A stretch of DNA of 26,477 nucleotides from contig JASGDY010000036.1 in the NCBI GenBank assembly GCA_047606825.1, positions 1-26,477 on the forward strand. The letters are read 5' to 3'. Positions within the stretch are counted from its first letter, which is position 1; the number at the start of each line of letters is the position of its first letter. Below the pieces are notes generated by a model. It was not told the DNA's origin. It saw only the letters and a list, made by a program, of their open reading frames with translations, and searched no databases. Below, piece by piece: positions 7,956-16,614 of this stretch. The position numbers were made by a program, and so were the translations under genes. Source of the DNA: Rhizosphaericola sp047606825 (GTDB lineage: Bacteria; Bacteroidota; Bacteroidia; Chitinophagales; Chitinophagaceae).

Positions 7956-9365
7956 TTATTTGGAATACTGTCCTGCGGGTATGGGAAGCGGTAAATAATC
8001 CTGGTTCAGCAGCATCCATTCCTGCAATTGGTATTTCAGCTTCGCTATGTCGGGTGCGTGAGCCGGCTCGTCAATAAGATTGTGGAGTTTGTGCGGATCA
8101 TTCTGGCGGTCGTAGAACTCAAACATCGGCCGTGGCGTGCTGAAAAAAAGCCGTTGGAAAAGCGATGCCAGCTCATGATGCCGGTTTTCCGCAATCAGTT
8201 CGTTCCAGAAAGGACTGTTGTCCACATCGACAGGTGTATAGGATATCTGCCATAGAGCATTGTATATCAACTTATAGTGCTTATCAAAAACCACCCTGCT
8301 CAAATCAAAGTCAAAAGTGGAGTTGGGGAGCTTCGTTCCGTGTGCACCCCTTTCCGCGAAGACATAATCGCGGATTTCCCGCGTTCTATCTTTCCAACTG
8401 GACACGATGCTTTTTCCGGTAATTTCTTTTGGTATTTCCACTCCTGCCGCGTCGAGTATCGTGGGGGCCATATCTTCCCCGGATACCAGGATACTGGAAG
8501 TTGTGTTGGGTTTTATCCTTCCTTTCCAGCTTATGACGAGCGGTACATGTAGCCCTAGGTCGTAGAGTGTACCCTTGCCACGCAGCAGAGCGCTTCCGTT
8601 GTCGCCCATGAAGATGATCAGGGTATTGTCGTCCAGTTTTCTTTTGGCAAGTTCATGTAATATCAGCCCCCCTAAGGAGTCCATGCGCCCGATTTCGCCA
8701 TAATGCCGTGCTAGAAATTGCCGCCCTTCGGGAATGTCCGGCATATCGGAAGGGTAATCAAGCGTATCTGCGCGCGGCGTGTAGGCCGTGGAATCCCATG
8801 GATAATGCGGGTCGTTATAGGAGATTTGGCAAAAGAATGGCTTGCCCGACGGCTGGCTGTCCAGAAAATCCAAAAATTGGGGGAAAGCAGAATTATTGCC
8901 ACCGATACGCAGATAGTCTACCCGGTCTTTGAATGTGCGCAGGTGGTGTTTCTGGAAAATCTCTTCCGTTTCTTTGGACGTTCCGGAACCGTCCATGTGG
9001 TAGTTTCTTCCGAAAATCCCCGTGTAGTAACCATGCTGCCGCAGGATTTCGGGAAAGGTAACGATGTTCCGTGGGAGCGTAGCAGCAAACCGGGTCATCC
9101 GAATGTCCACAGGATTGCGGCCAGTCAGCAGCGTTGCCCGCGAAGGTGTGCATTGGGGTGACGACACGAAAGCATTGCGGTAGGCGATGCCTGTTCCGGC
9201 GAGGCTGTCGAGATGCGGCGTATGTACGTCCTTGTTGCCGTAGCTACCGAGAAAAGGATAGCTGTGGTCGTCCGAAAGAATCAATACAACGTTTGGGCGC
9301 GAAACTTTTTGCCCAAACATTGTATTGACTACAAGAATACCGATCGTTATAAAAACACCTTTCAT
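7956..9365 (-). CDS. Sulfatase 1, family S1 (heparan N-sulfatase-like)
   Basis: A 469-residue type I sulfatase of the alkaline-phosphatase fold that removes sulfate esters or N-sulfates from glycans. C72 in the CTPSRATLLTG signature is the residue converted to formylglycine. Metal ligands are D32/D33 in ILSDDHS and D255/N256 in MGDNGS. Where many S1 enzymes have GKWHxG, this one has FGRNYHMDG (118-126), a variant I associate with the S1_8 heparan N-sulfatase-like group; this subfamily call is from memory. The signal peptide ends about residue 18 (NTMFGQK). Its ATG overlaps the susD stop (TGATG), so translation is coupled to SusD and the enzyme belongs to this PUL. The maturation enzyme is not in the window. 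The substrate is unknown. Confidence 0.9.
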   Translation of the reverse strand: MKGVFITIGILVVNTMFGQKVSRPNVVLILSDDHSYPFLGSYGNKDVHTPHLDSLAGTGIAYRNAFVSSPQCTPSRATLLTGRNPVDIRMTRFAATLPRNIVTFPEILRQHGYYTGIFGRNYHMDGSGTSKETEEIFQKHHLRTFKDRVDYLRIGGNNSAFPQFLDFLDSQPSGKPFFCQISYNDPHYPWDSTAYTPRADTLDYPSDMPDIPEGRQFLARHYGEIGRMDSLGGLILHELAKRKLDDNTLIIFMGDNGSALLRGKGTLYDLGLHVPLVISWKGRIKPNTTSSILVSGEDMAPTILDAAGVEIPKEITGKSIVSSWKDRTREIRDYVFAERGAHGTKLPNSTFDFDLSRVVFDKHYKLIYNALWQISYTPVDVDNSPFWNELIAENRHHELASLFQRLFFSTPRPMFEFYDRQNDPHKLHNLIDEPAHAPDIAKLKYQLQEWMLLNQDYLPLPIPAGQYSK

Positions 9366-10867
9366 CAGTAACCCGGATTTTGGGTATAAAGACCATTGGA
9401 CGTAGAAATCTGATCCGTCGGTATAGGATAGATGATGCTGTTGCTGGTCGCTTCGGAGATCTGTGAGCTGAGACCGTCGCTGGCGATCCAGCTATTGATG
9501 GTCGTCACCGCCAACCCTTCTCTTATAAGGTCGTTCCACCGAAGTCCCTCGCCCCCAAATTCCCTCCTACGCTCTTCCATCAACGCATCGAGGGTAAGCG
9601 ACGTCAGGTCGCTCAATCCGGCTCTTTCCCGGATGGCATTGACATAGCCAAGTGCCTCGCTTGTTGTACCGGAACCGCCGTTCAGGATGCTTTCTGCCTT
9701 CATCAATAGGATGTCCGCATACCGGAGGACGATGAAATTAATCGGCCATTCTGTGCCCGAAGTGCCTATATAGTTGACATCGATGTATTTTTTGTAAAAA
9801 GTAGAAAGCCCGTAACTGTAATTGATGTTAAAAGTGTCCCTTATGTCCGTCACAGTGCCACTCGGTTCATAGGACGTTTCGAAATTGTCCGTAATGTTAA
9901 ACGTACTCGACCCGTAGCCATTGCCATAACTTGTCGTCAAGTTTATACTGGTCCAATATGCGACGGGCACGAGGTAGCTGGGAAAGGACGCGCCGTCGGC
10001 ACCCGTCATGTACTGCACGTCGAAAACGACTTCCGAATTGTTCTCGTTGGTGTAGGAGAAAATGGAAGGATAGGAACTCTCCAGGCTATAAAGACCTGCG
10101 TCGATTACCTTGTCGAAATAATAAGAAGCACTGTCGTACTGTCCGGCATCCAATCCCGGGCCGCTGACACTATAGGTTGGCCCGGACTTGGTCAGATAGA
10201 CCAGGCCAAGGTATGCGTTGGCGGCTCCCGACGTAGCTCTCCCGACATCTGTGCTGCTATATGAATCGGGAAGCAGCGACGCCGCCTGTTGGAAGTCGTT
10301 GACGATGAAATTGTAAATATTGATGATAGAATCCCGCGCTACGGTTGTCACTTCTTCCGCACTTAACGGAGATGTGATAATGGGGACTTTCCCGAAAAGC
10401 CGCATCAACTGGAAATAGTAAAAGCCCCGCAAAAAATACATCTCACCTTTGTACCTGGAGGCAAGGTCGTCATTTCCGATGTTACTGCCTTTCTCTTCCA
10501 GTGCCTCGAGCACGATGTTGACATTGTAGATGCCATTGAAATCGTCTTCCCATGCATCGCTGATAAAAGTGGCGCTACCGATTCCGGTAGAGAAATTGTT
10601 GATTCCGTCCCAGTCCCTGGTTCCGTCCGAAATAGCATTGATATTGTCACTGCGCATCTCGCCCAGCCAGAGTGCCTGTTCCGGATAATTGGTCAACTGG
10701 CTGTAAGCACCTGTGACCGCCTGCGAAAAGTCGCTGGCATTGGTAAAAAAGTTGTCAATGGTCGTACTGGAAACAGGCGACTGTTCCAATTGTTTGTTGC
10801 AGCTGGCCAATACGGAAAAGAAAGCCGCTGCCAAAATAATAACATAAAAATATCTGTTGTGATGCAT
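9365..10867 (-). CDS. SusD/RagB-family glycan-binding outer-membrane lipoprotein
   Basis: A 500-residue surface lipoprotein that forms the lid over the SusC channel and captures the glycan. The signal peptide ends in a lipobox (VLASC, with C23 to be lipidated). The N-terminal SusD-like region includes NFFTNASDFSQAVTGAYSQL, and TPR-like helices follow. The characteristic C-terminal signature is present in two parts: YADILLMKAESIL and, further on, EERRREFGGEGLRWNDLIREG. It lies 10 bases after susC and shares its last stop base with the sulfatase 1 start. It is the only protein of the operon with a clear lipobox, so most processing enzymes are probably periplasmic. Confidence 0.95.
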   Translation of the reverse strand: MHHNRYFYVIILAAAFFSVLASCNKQLEQSPVSSTTIDNFFTNASDFSQAVTGAYSQLTNYPEQALWLGEMRSDNINAISDGTRDWDGINNFSTGIGSATFISDAWEDDFNGIYNVNIVLEALEEKGSNIGNDDLASRYKGEMYFLRGFYYFQLMRLFGKVPIITSPLSAEEVTTVARDSIINIYNFIVNDFQQAASLLPDSYSSTDVGRATSGAANAYLGLVYLTKSGPTYSVSGPGLDAGQYDSASYYFDKVIDAGLYSLESSYPSIFSYTNENNSEVVFDVQYMTGADGASFPSYLVPVAYWTSINLTTSYGNGYGSSTFNITDNFETSYEPSGTVTDIRDTFNINYSYGLSTFYKKYIDVNYIGTSGTEWPINFIVLRYADILLMKAESILNGGSGTTSEALGYVNAIRERAGLSDLTSLTLDALMEERRREFGGEGLRWNDLIREGLAVTTINSWIASDGLSSQISEATSNSIIYPIPTDQISTSNGLYTQNPGY

Positions 10868-10877
10868 GATTTTTTCT

Positions 10878-13800
10878 TTAGAAGTTTACGTTTAGTCCCA
10901 AAGTCAGGGTTTTGCTCAAAGGAACGGCGCCATAATCGCCAGGAAGCGGGTAGGACGTGTTTCCACTGTTGTTCGTGTTCTGCGCTTCTGGGTTGACCCC
11001 TCCGTCATATTTGTCCTTGCCGAAAATATTCCTTACGGAAGCATATCCCTTGATGGACTTGAACAGCTTGCTGTTGGTGTTCTTGATAAAAGTATAGCCA
11101 AGGGTTATGTTCTGTATTCTCCAGAAGTCCGAGGAATATACCCAGTCGGAGGTCACATAAGGAGGCGTGTAGCTGGCGTTCAATTTGCCCCTCTTTGCAT
11201 TGTAGTTCTGGTTTTCGGTCGTCCACCGGTCTCTCCAGACGCCTAAGATATTGGCGGTCGTGCTACCGGAATAATCGAGCGCGCGTCCCAGGTACGAAAG
11301 TATTTTGCCACCCTGCTGCCCGTAGGCCTGTATGGACAATTCAAAATCCTTGTAGGTAAATGTGTTGGTCAGTCCCCAGGTATAGTTGGGGTTAGGATGG
11401 CCATATATGATGCGGTCGTCGGAAGTAATGCTCGCATCACCATTGGCGTCATAGTATTTGGCGTCGCCGACGGTTTCATTGGAAACCTTGGCAACAGAAC
11501 TATTGTTTATGTCGTCCTGTGTCAGGATGCCGTCTACCCTGGTAATGTAATAACTGAACATGGGTTCACCTACTTTCAGCAAATAAGGCGCATTGCTGCC
11601 GCTGTACGCCGACGATATTTCTATGCTGGTTTGGTTGGGTCCCAACGACAATACCTTGTTGCCGTTGAAGGCGATGTTGGCGTTGGTGCTCCAGCTAAAG
11701 TTCCGGGAGCGGATATTGATGGTATTGACCGCGATTTCCAACCCTTCGGTTTTCACTTTTCCGATATTCTGTAGGGACGTGGTAAAACCGCTGGCGGCCA
11801 GCACTGGAAGGTTCATCAGGAGGTTGCTGCTTATCTTTCGGTAGGCGTCCAATGAGATGTTTACCCTTCTTTTCAATAGGGAAATGTCAAACCCAAGGTC
11901 GTAGGTATTGGATGTTTCCCATTTAAGGTTGGGATTGGCAATGCCCGAAGATACCTGGCCGGTGTACGATGTGGCATCATTTCCCCCGAAGCTGTAAGTC
12001 GCATCCGTCAACGTGGAGTAGGTGCTGTAATTGGTGATGCTGTTGTTGCCCGACTGCCCCCAGGATGCCCTTAGCTTTAAGTCGTCGACAAAGGAAACAT
12101 TGTCCTTGAAGAATGCTTCGTCGGAAATCCTGTAACCTATTGCCAAGGAAGGGAATGTCCCCCACCTGTTGTTGCTTCCGAAGACGGAAGAGCCGTCACG
12201 CCGCAAGGAACCTGACAGTAAATAACGACCCAGGTAGTCATATTGGAGCCTGCCAAAAAACGAAGCAAGCGCGGTATTGGATTCGCTCGTGCTTCCGGTA
12301 ACGGTCGCCCCGGAAGAATTGGCTATGGCATTGTTCAGCGTTTCAACGATATCATTGGCATATCCCCCGGCAGTGGCAATACTCGAATTTTCCGTGTGTA
12401 CATAATTGTAGGATTGACCTACGACGACATTGACATGATGTTCTCCCTTAAAAGTGCGGTCGTATGTCACAATGTTTTCATTGACGAAATTTTGCTTCAG
12501 TATCGTTGCATAGGAACCGGTAGAATACAGTCCAGGATTGGTTGTCCGATAGGTCTGCGCTCCGGCGACAACTTGGTCTGATACATACGTTTTTGTGTTT
12601 CTGCTATATCCGTCATAGTTGACAGAGGTTTTAAAAGACAGGCCATCTATGATATCATATATCGCATACGCCGACCCCAGGATACGCGTTGTCTTGAGCT
12701 TGTTGTAGGAGTTGTACAGATAGGCATAGGGGCTGACATATTTGCTACTGGACCAAGTGTACGTGTAGTTGTTGAATGCGCCGGTGTACAGTCCCGCGGT
12801 ATCTTCCACTACGGGTGCCATGATGGACGCTTTCATGAGGATGTTGTCTTTCCCGTTTGCGTAGGGAGCATTGCTGTACGAATAGGTAGGCGCAAGGTTA
12901 ATGCCGAACTTCAACTTACTGGACGCTTTGGCTTCCACATTGGCCCTTATACCGTATGTTTTGTAGTTGGACGTCCGCAAGATACCATCTTGGTTCATGT
13001 AATTACCTGTGATGAAATAATTGACGTTTTTGGTTCCGCCGGAAGCGTTCAGGCTATAGTTCTGAAACAGTGCTTTATGGTAGATGACATCCTGCCAGTT
13101 GATATATTCCAGTCCCGGATGACCGTCCTCGCTCCACCTGTCGTCTTTGACATAGCTGGTTTTTAGAGAGCCGAGGATACTTGTTCTCTCTGCTTGCGTC
13201 TGGTCGGCAGTCCTTCCAGTGGCGGAATTAACCCAGTTCGAGTCGGCGATTGCGGAAGCCACCTGTACCCATTCGTCAGCACTCAGGATATCCAGTTTTT
13301 TGGCTACGCTGCTGATGCCCGTATTGGCATTGAGCGTGATTTTGGCTTGCCCGACTTTGCCTCTTTTCGTGGTAATCAATACGACGCCGTTGGCTGCCCT
13401 TGAACCATAGATGGCGCCTGCGGCGGCATCTTTCAGCACCTCGATACTTTCGATGTCATTGGGGTTAAGGTTGTTTAGCGGACTGTTGCCGATGCTTCCG
13501 TCTGACGACTGGCTGACAATGTCCAACGGAAAACCGTCTATGACGTAAAGAGGTTCCGTCCCGGCGGAAAGAGAACCGCTTCCACGAACGATAATGCTCA
13601 GTCCCGAACCCGGCAAACCGCCGGACTGCTGGCGTACCTGTACACCAGGCACCTGGCCGAGCAAGGCTTCCTCAACTCTCGAAATGGGTTTTTCCTCGAT
13701 GTTTTTGGCATCGAAGGTGGATTGCGCACCTAGTAGGTTACGCCTTCTCTGTGTGCCGTAGCCGATAACGACCACATCGTTGGTGGTGTCCTGTTTGGGG

Positions 13801-14111
13801 GACAACAGCAACTGCGCCACGGTGTCGTTGATTGCCGTCTGCAATGGGTTGTAGCCGACATAGCTAACACTTATCTTGTAAGGTAGCTTCTGACCTGTTT
13901 TTATGGTAAATTGTCCCGAAGCGTCGGTGAATGCCTGGTTGGTTGTGCCCTCTATGTTGACAAGGACGCCTTCCAAGGGACGCTTGTCGAGACTGTCTAG
14001 AATGGTGCCCCGCAGGACGGACTCGATGTGGACATGGGTTTCCTGGGCTTGGACGGCCGTGTGCAGCAAACCGCCCAGGATGGATAAACAAATGATTGGA
14101 ATGACCTTCAT
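10878..14111 (-). CDS. SusC/RagA-family TonB-linked outer-membrane transporter
   Basis: A 1077-residue TonB-dependent oligosaccharide importer. In order there is a Sec signal (1-22, ending TAVQAQ), a carboxypeptidase-D-regulatory-like beta domain (about 33-105, RGTILDSLDKRPLEGVLVNI) and the plug domain (about 113-240), which carries RGSGSLSAGTEPLYVIDG and IESIEVLKDAAAGAIYGSRA, both signatures of the SusC family. A 22-strand barrel follows, ending in an aromatic C-terminus (LTLGLNVNF). There is no N-terminal STN domain, so signalling through an anti-sigma factor is not expected. The window contains no regulator gene for it. About 290 bases of non-coding DNA separate it from sulfatase 2, so it may have its own promoter, although no clear TAnnTTTG box is seen there. 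Confidence 0.96.
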   Translation of the reverse strand: MKVIPIICLSILGGLLHTAVQAQETHVHIESVLRGTILDSLDKRPLEGVLVNIEGTTNQAFTDASGQFTIKTGQKLPYKISVSYVGYNPLQTAINDTVAQLLLSPKQDTTNDVVVIGYGTQRRRNLLGAQSTFDAKNIEEKPISRVEEALLGQVPGVQVRQQSGGLPGSGLSIIVRGSGSLSAGTEPLYVIDGFPLDIVSQSSDGSIGNSPLNNLNPNDIESIEVLKDAAAGAIYGSRAANGVVLITTKRGKVGQAKITLNANTGISSVAKKLDILSADEWVQVASAIADSNWVNSATGRTADQTQAERTSILGSLKTSYVKDDRWSEDGHPGLEYINWQDVIYHKALFQNYSLNASGGTKNVNYFITGNYMNQDGILRTSNYKTYGIRANVEAKASSKLKFGINLAPTYSYSNAPYANGKDNILMKASIMAPVVEDTAGLYTGAFNNYTYTWSSSKYVSPYAYLYNSYNKLKTTRILGSAYAIYDIIDGLSFKTSVNYDGYSRNTKTYVSDQVVAGAQTYRTTNPGLYSTGSYATILKQNFVNENIVTYDRTFKGEHHVNVVVGQSYNYVHTENSSIATAGGYANDIVETLNNAIANSSGATVTGSTSESNTALASFFGRLQYDYLGRYLLSGSLRRDGSSVFGSNNRWGTFPSLAIGYRISDEAFFKDNVSFVDDLKLRASWGQSGNNSITNYSTYSTLTDATYSFGGNDATSYTGQVSSGIANPNLKWETSNTYDLGFDISLLKRRVNISLDAYRKISSNLLMNLPVLAASGFTTSLQNIGKVKTEGLEIAVNTINIRSRNFSWSTNANIAFNGNKVLSLGPNQTSIEISSAYSGSNAPYLLKVGEPMFSYYITRVDGILTQDDINNSSVAKVSNETVGDAKYYDANGDASITSDDRIIYGHPNPNYTWGLTNTFTYKDFELSIQAYGQQGGKILSYLGRALDYSGSTTANILGVWRDRWTTENQNYNAKRGKLNASYTPPYVTSDWVYSSDFWRIQNITLGYTFIKNTNSKLFKSIKGYASVRNIFGKDKYDGGVNPEAQNTNNSGNTSYPLPGDYGAVPLSKTLTLGLNVNF

Positions 14112-14231
14112 ATAAGTGTAAAAGACTGTCTCCGGACATTATGCCCGGAAAATGGTTAAAAGAATAGATAAAAGATTGTGAAATCGTGGGATGCGATTAT
14201 TTCGCGTTGTAGTCTAACACTTTAAGACTTT

Positions 14232-14261
14232 TTTTGTAAGGTTTTGCATACTTTCGTAAGG
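14232..14261. promoter_or_regulatory. Direct-repeat pair upstream of susC
   Basis: TTTTGTAAGG (14232-14241) and TTTCGTAAGG (14252-14261) are repeated with a 20-base period, about two helical turns, some 120-150 bases upstream of the susC start. The layout suits a dimeric or tandem activator. A related pair (TTTTAGAAGG, read on the minus strand) lies upstream of sulfatase 2. The binding protein is unknown and the assignment is inference from pattern only. Confidence 0.4.
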
Positions 14262-14299
14262 ATTAAATGATTAACGAATGATTGATTGTTTATGTCAAG

Positions 14300-14327
14300 G
14301 AGGAAACGAGTTGCCGCTTGTTTCCTC
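14300..14327. repeat. Inverted repeat between sulfatase 2 and susC
   Basis: GAGGAAAC (14300-14307) and GTTTCCTC (14320-14327) form a perfect 8-bp stem that can extend to about 11 pairs (through GAG/CTT with one wobble) around a TTGCCG loop. There is no following T-tract on the minus strand, so it does not look like a normal terminator for sulfatase 2. It may be an operator or an RNA-processing hairpin. A second small inverted repeat, GTCTAT/ATAGAC, sits at 14347-14365. Confidence 0.5.
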
Positions 14328-14404
14328 TGTTTATGAAGCGTTTTTTGTCTATTTATTTTATAGACTTATAGCGTAAAAAAATAGGTGCGCAACGTAAAAA
14401 TCGG

Positions 14405-15841
14405 CTATTGCTGCGTTGTCGTGGGCCAATAGGGCGACTCTGTTCTACATGTTTCTAGAAAGTCCCTGATTTTTTCCACGACGTCTGGATGTACCCCGGC
14501 GAGGTCATTCTTTTCGCCTGCATCTTTCGACAAATCATATAGTTGTATTTGTTTTTTGACGATGAGGGCTTTCCATTTGCCAAATCTCACGGCCTGTTTG
14601 TATCCACCCTCAAAAAATTCCCAATATAGAAAACGGTCTTTGGAGGTGGCCGTAGAAGTTTTTTGAGAGGAGGCAAACAAAAACTTTGACAGGTCTTTTC
14701 CCTCCGTCGGATAGGACTGGATATTTTTGAAAGATGCAATCCCTCCCAATGTAGGGAGCAGGTCAGGGAAATAGGCCGGCTCGTCCACCTGTGTGCCATT
14801 TGCAAATCCCTTGATGCCCGACCAGGCAAAGAATGGTTCCCTGATGCCACCTTCGGTAAGGTCTCTTTTGTACCCTCTCAAAGGGCCTGCCGACTGGAAA
14901 AATGTCGCTACCCTAGTCAATTCAGGCGTTGGCTCTGACCTCGGGCCATTGTCGGAGGTAAACAACACAATTGTATTTTTGTCCAGTCCGCTTTTTTGCA
15001 GAAAACGGATGATTTTTGCCACCGATTCGTCCAAATAAGTTACCATCGACGCATACGTTTTCAGGTTTTCGTCCCAGCTACTGTCCTTGTAAAAAGGGTG
15101 TATGGGCGCGTCCAGAGGCGAATGCGGGTTGGAATGGTTGACCATCAAGAAGAAAGGTTTTCCGTCTTTCTTGCGCTTTGACAGGAAATCGATGGATTCG
15201 TCCGTTATGATGTCACAGGTATAATAACCTTTCCGTCCGTTTTTGTTTTGTGGGATGTCGATGAGATGCCCATTGTCCCACCATTTCTCCGGCCAGTAGG
15301 TACTGACGTAGGTCTCTGGTTGGCTGATGAGCCAGCCCTTGAAGTCGTTGAAACCGTGTTGCGACGGCGTAGCGAGCGTATCGTAGCCGTCTATATGCCA
15401 TTTGCCCATCAATCCTGTAACATACCCCGCGCTTGTCATCAGATTGCCGATGGTAGAATCGCTGGGAAGTATATTGGCCCTTGGTACTACCTGCTTTCCT
15501 TTATGGCCTGCTATCCCTCCCTGTATCGTACCGTTGCCTCTTATCGTCGCATGTCCCATGTTTCTGCCCGTAATCAGGCAAAACCGGGAAGGGGAACATA
15601 CCGGTGCCCCGGCATAGAAGTCGTTGAAAACAATGCCTTCCGAAGCATAAGCATCCAGATTGGGCGTCTGAATCTTTTTTTGTCCGGTAAACCCCGCATC
15701 TCCATATCCCATGTCGTCCGCAAGAATGAAAACAACATTCGGCTTTTGGGCACTTACGCTGATATTGGGCATGGATACCACAGCGAAAAAACCGGCTATT
15801 ATGTACTTATTCAATTGTTGAGAACGCTTATTTGTCCACAA
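14405..15841 (-). CDS. Sulfatase 2, family S1 (arylsulfatase A-like); non-ATG start
   Basis: A type I sulfatase of about 470 residues. C82 in VCSPSRFCLITGR is the formylglycine site. D42/D43 in ADDMGYGD and the later TSDNG are metal ligands, and GKWH (146-149) is the classical active-site lysine-histidine motif. Sequence style is that of arylsulfatase A/N-acetylgalactosamine-6-sulfatase-like S1 enzymes; the exact substrate cannot be told. A convincing signal peptide (NKYIIAGFFAVVSMPNISVSAQ) must be translated, yet no in-frame ATG lies between the upstream stop and residue 24. Translation therefore starts at TTG 15841 (given here) or at TTG 15814, which would give MNKYIIAGFF. An ATG start at residue 24 would destroy the signal peptide. 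It lies 293 bases upstream of susC on the same strand, so membership of the PUL is likely but not proven. Confidence 0.85.
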   Translation of the reverse strand: MWTNKRSQQLNKYIIAGFFAVVSMPNISVSAQKPNVVFILADDMGYGDAGFTGQKKIQTPNLDAYASEGIVFNDFYAGAPVCSPSRFCLITGRNMGHATIRGNGTIQGGIAGHKGKQVVPRANILPSDSTIGNLMTSAGYVTGLMGKWHIDGYDTLATPSQHGFNDFKGWLISQPETYVSTYWPEKWWDNGHLIDIPQNKNGRKGYYTCDIITDESIDFLSKRKKDGKPFFLMVNHSNPHSPLDAPIHPFYKDSSWDENLKTYASMVTYLDESVAKIIRFLQKSGLDKNTIVLFTSDNGPRSEPTPELTRVATFFQSAGPLRGYKRDLTEGGIREPFFAWSGIKGFANGTQVDEPAYFPDLLPTLGGIASFKNIQSYPTEGKDLSKFLFASSQKTSTATSKDRFLYWEFFEGGYKQAVRFGKWKALIVKKQIQLYDLSKDAGEKNDLAGVHPDVVEKIRDFLETCRTESPYWPTTTQQ

Positions 15842-15906
15842 ATATAGTAGACTTTTTCCTTTTACCTAATTTTTTTATAATGAAATGTATATAAAATTTT
15901 ATAATG

Positions 15907-15938
15907 CCTTCTAAAAGGACGTATTTACCCTTCTAAAA
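15907..15938. promoter_or_regulatory. Direct-repeat pair upstream of sulfatase 2
   Basis: CCTTCTAAAA occurs at 15907-15916 and again at 15929-15938, a 22-base period, 66-97 bases upstream of the sulfatase 2 start. Read on the transcribed strand it is TTTTAGAAGG twice, similar to the TTTTGTAAGG pair upstream of susC. It may be the binding site of a PUL regulator. This is pattern evidence only. Confidence 0.4.
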
Positions 15939-16056
15939 AACCTGTCTTTTTAGCGGAAAACAATCAAGAAAAGAAAAAACGACAAGGACGAAGCCGTGTT
16001 ATGCCAATTGGAAAAAAGATGTTTTTTATGTTGTGGAACGGAACGATGTTACTTGG

Positions 16057-16494
16057 TCAAAATACCAGATTTTCGCGTTTTTTGATTTGCTCAAGCCTGA
16101 TTTCGCTGACCAGTTGCACGCAGTTGACGGATTTGACGTTGGCGAGGAGTTGCTTCCATTCGTTTTCACTCATGCTGTCCCCACCTTTGACGAGGCAGAT
16201 GAAGTCGATGTTTTTCAGTTCGGGCAGTAATGCCTCGCCGTCAAAATAGTTGTGGTAGCAATAGTAGGAGACCGTGGAGTTTTTGACGTTGTGCTGATAG
16301 ACTGGGAAATAGCATTGGCGGTTCTTTTTTTGGATGGAGATTTCGTTTTCGGGGATGCAGCGGAAAGCCAGGCCCAGGGCGTTGTTGACTTCCCAGACAA
16401 ATTTATAGTTTTTGTATGTTGAGACCACGCCAAACATACGGACACCTTCGAAAAAATCATCGGTGAGGTCTTCTATGTCCAATACTAGTTTCAT
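16057..16494 (-). CDS. IPExxxVDY-family protein (function unknown)
   Basis: A 145-residue cytoplasmic protein of the IPExxxVDY family, found in Bacteroidota and without a known function. The eponymous motif appears in a relaxed form as LLPELKNIDF at residues 89-98, followed by the hydrophobic strand ICLVKGG. The N-terminal MKLVLDIED and the segment YKFVWEVNNALGLAF are also usual for the family. I start it at ATG 16494 (MKLVLD) rather than 10 codons earlier, because homologues begin at this motif. No signal peptide or membrane segment is present. It is divergent from feoB, with 144 bases between them. Confidence 0.8.
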   Translation of the reverse strand: MKLVLDIEDLTDDFFEGVRMFGVVSTYKNYKFVWEVNNALGLAFRCIPENEISIQKKNRQCYFPVYQHNVKNSTVSYYCYHNYFDGEALLPELKNIDFICLVKGGDSMSENEWKQLLANVKSVNCVQLVSEIRLEQIKKRENLVF

Positions 16495-16614
16495 GACGGT
16501 ACAAAAATCCTTAATATTTTGCAAAACTTCCTAGCCAAACACAAAAAATAAGCCCAAATCAACCTTGCGGCGAAAGTCTTCCGCATTTCGTAAACCAAAT
16601 TTGAACGGAGATAG

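Noticed and set aside
14347..14365. GTCTAT/ATAGAC hairpin as a terminator of sulfatase 2
   Set aside because: On the minus strand the hairpin is followed by A residues rather than T residues, so it does not fit an intrinsic terminator.
2025..15841. Ulvan utilization locus, suggested by rhamnose chemistry plus sulfatases
   Set aside because: No PL24-, PL25-, PL28- or PL40-like ulvan lyase and no GH105 is present. CE12-, PL4- and PL26-type enzymes fit acetylated rhamnogalacturonan-I better.
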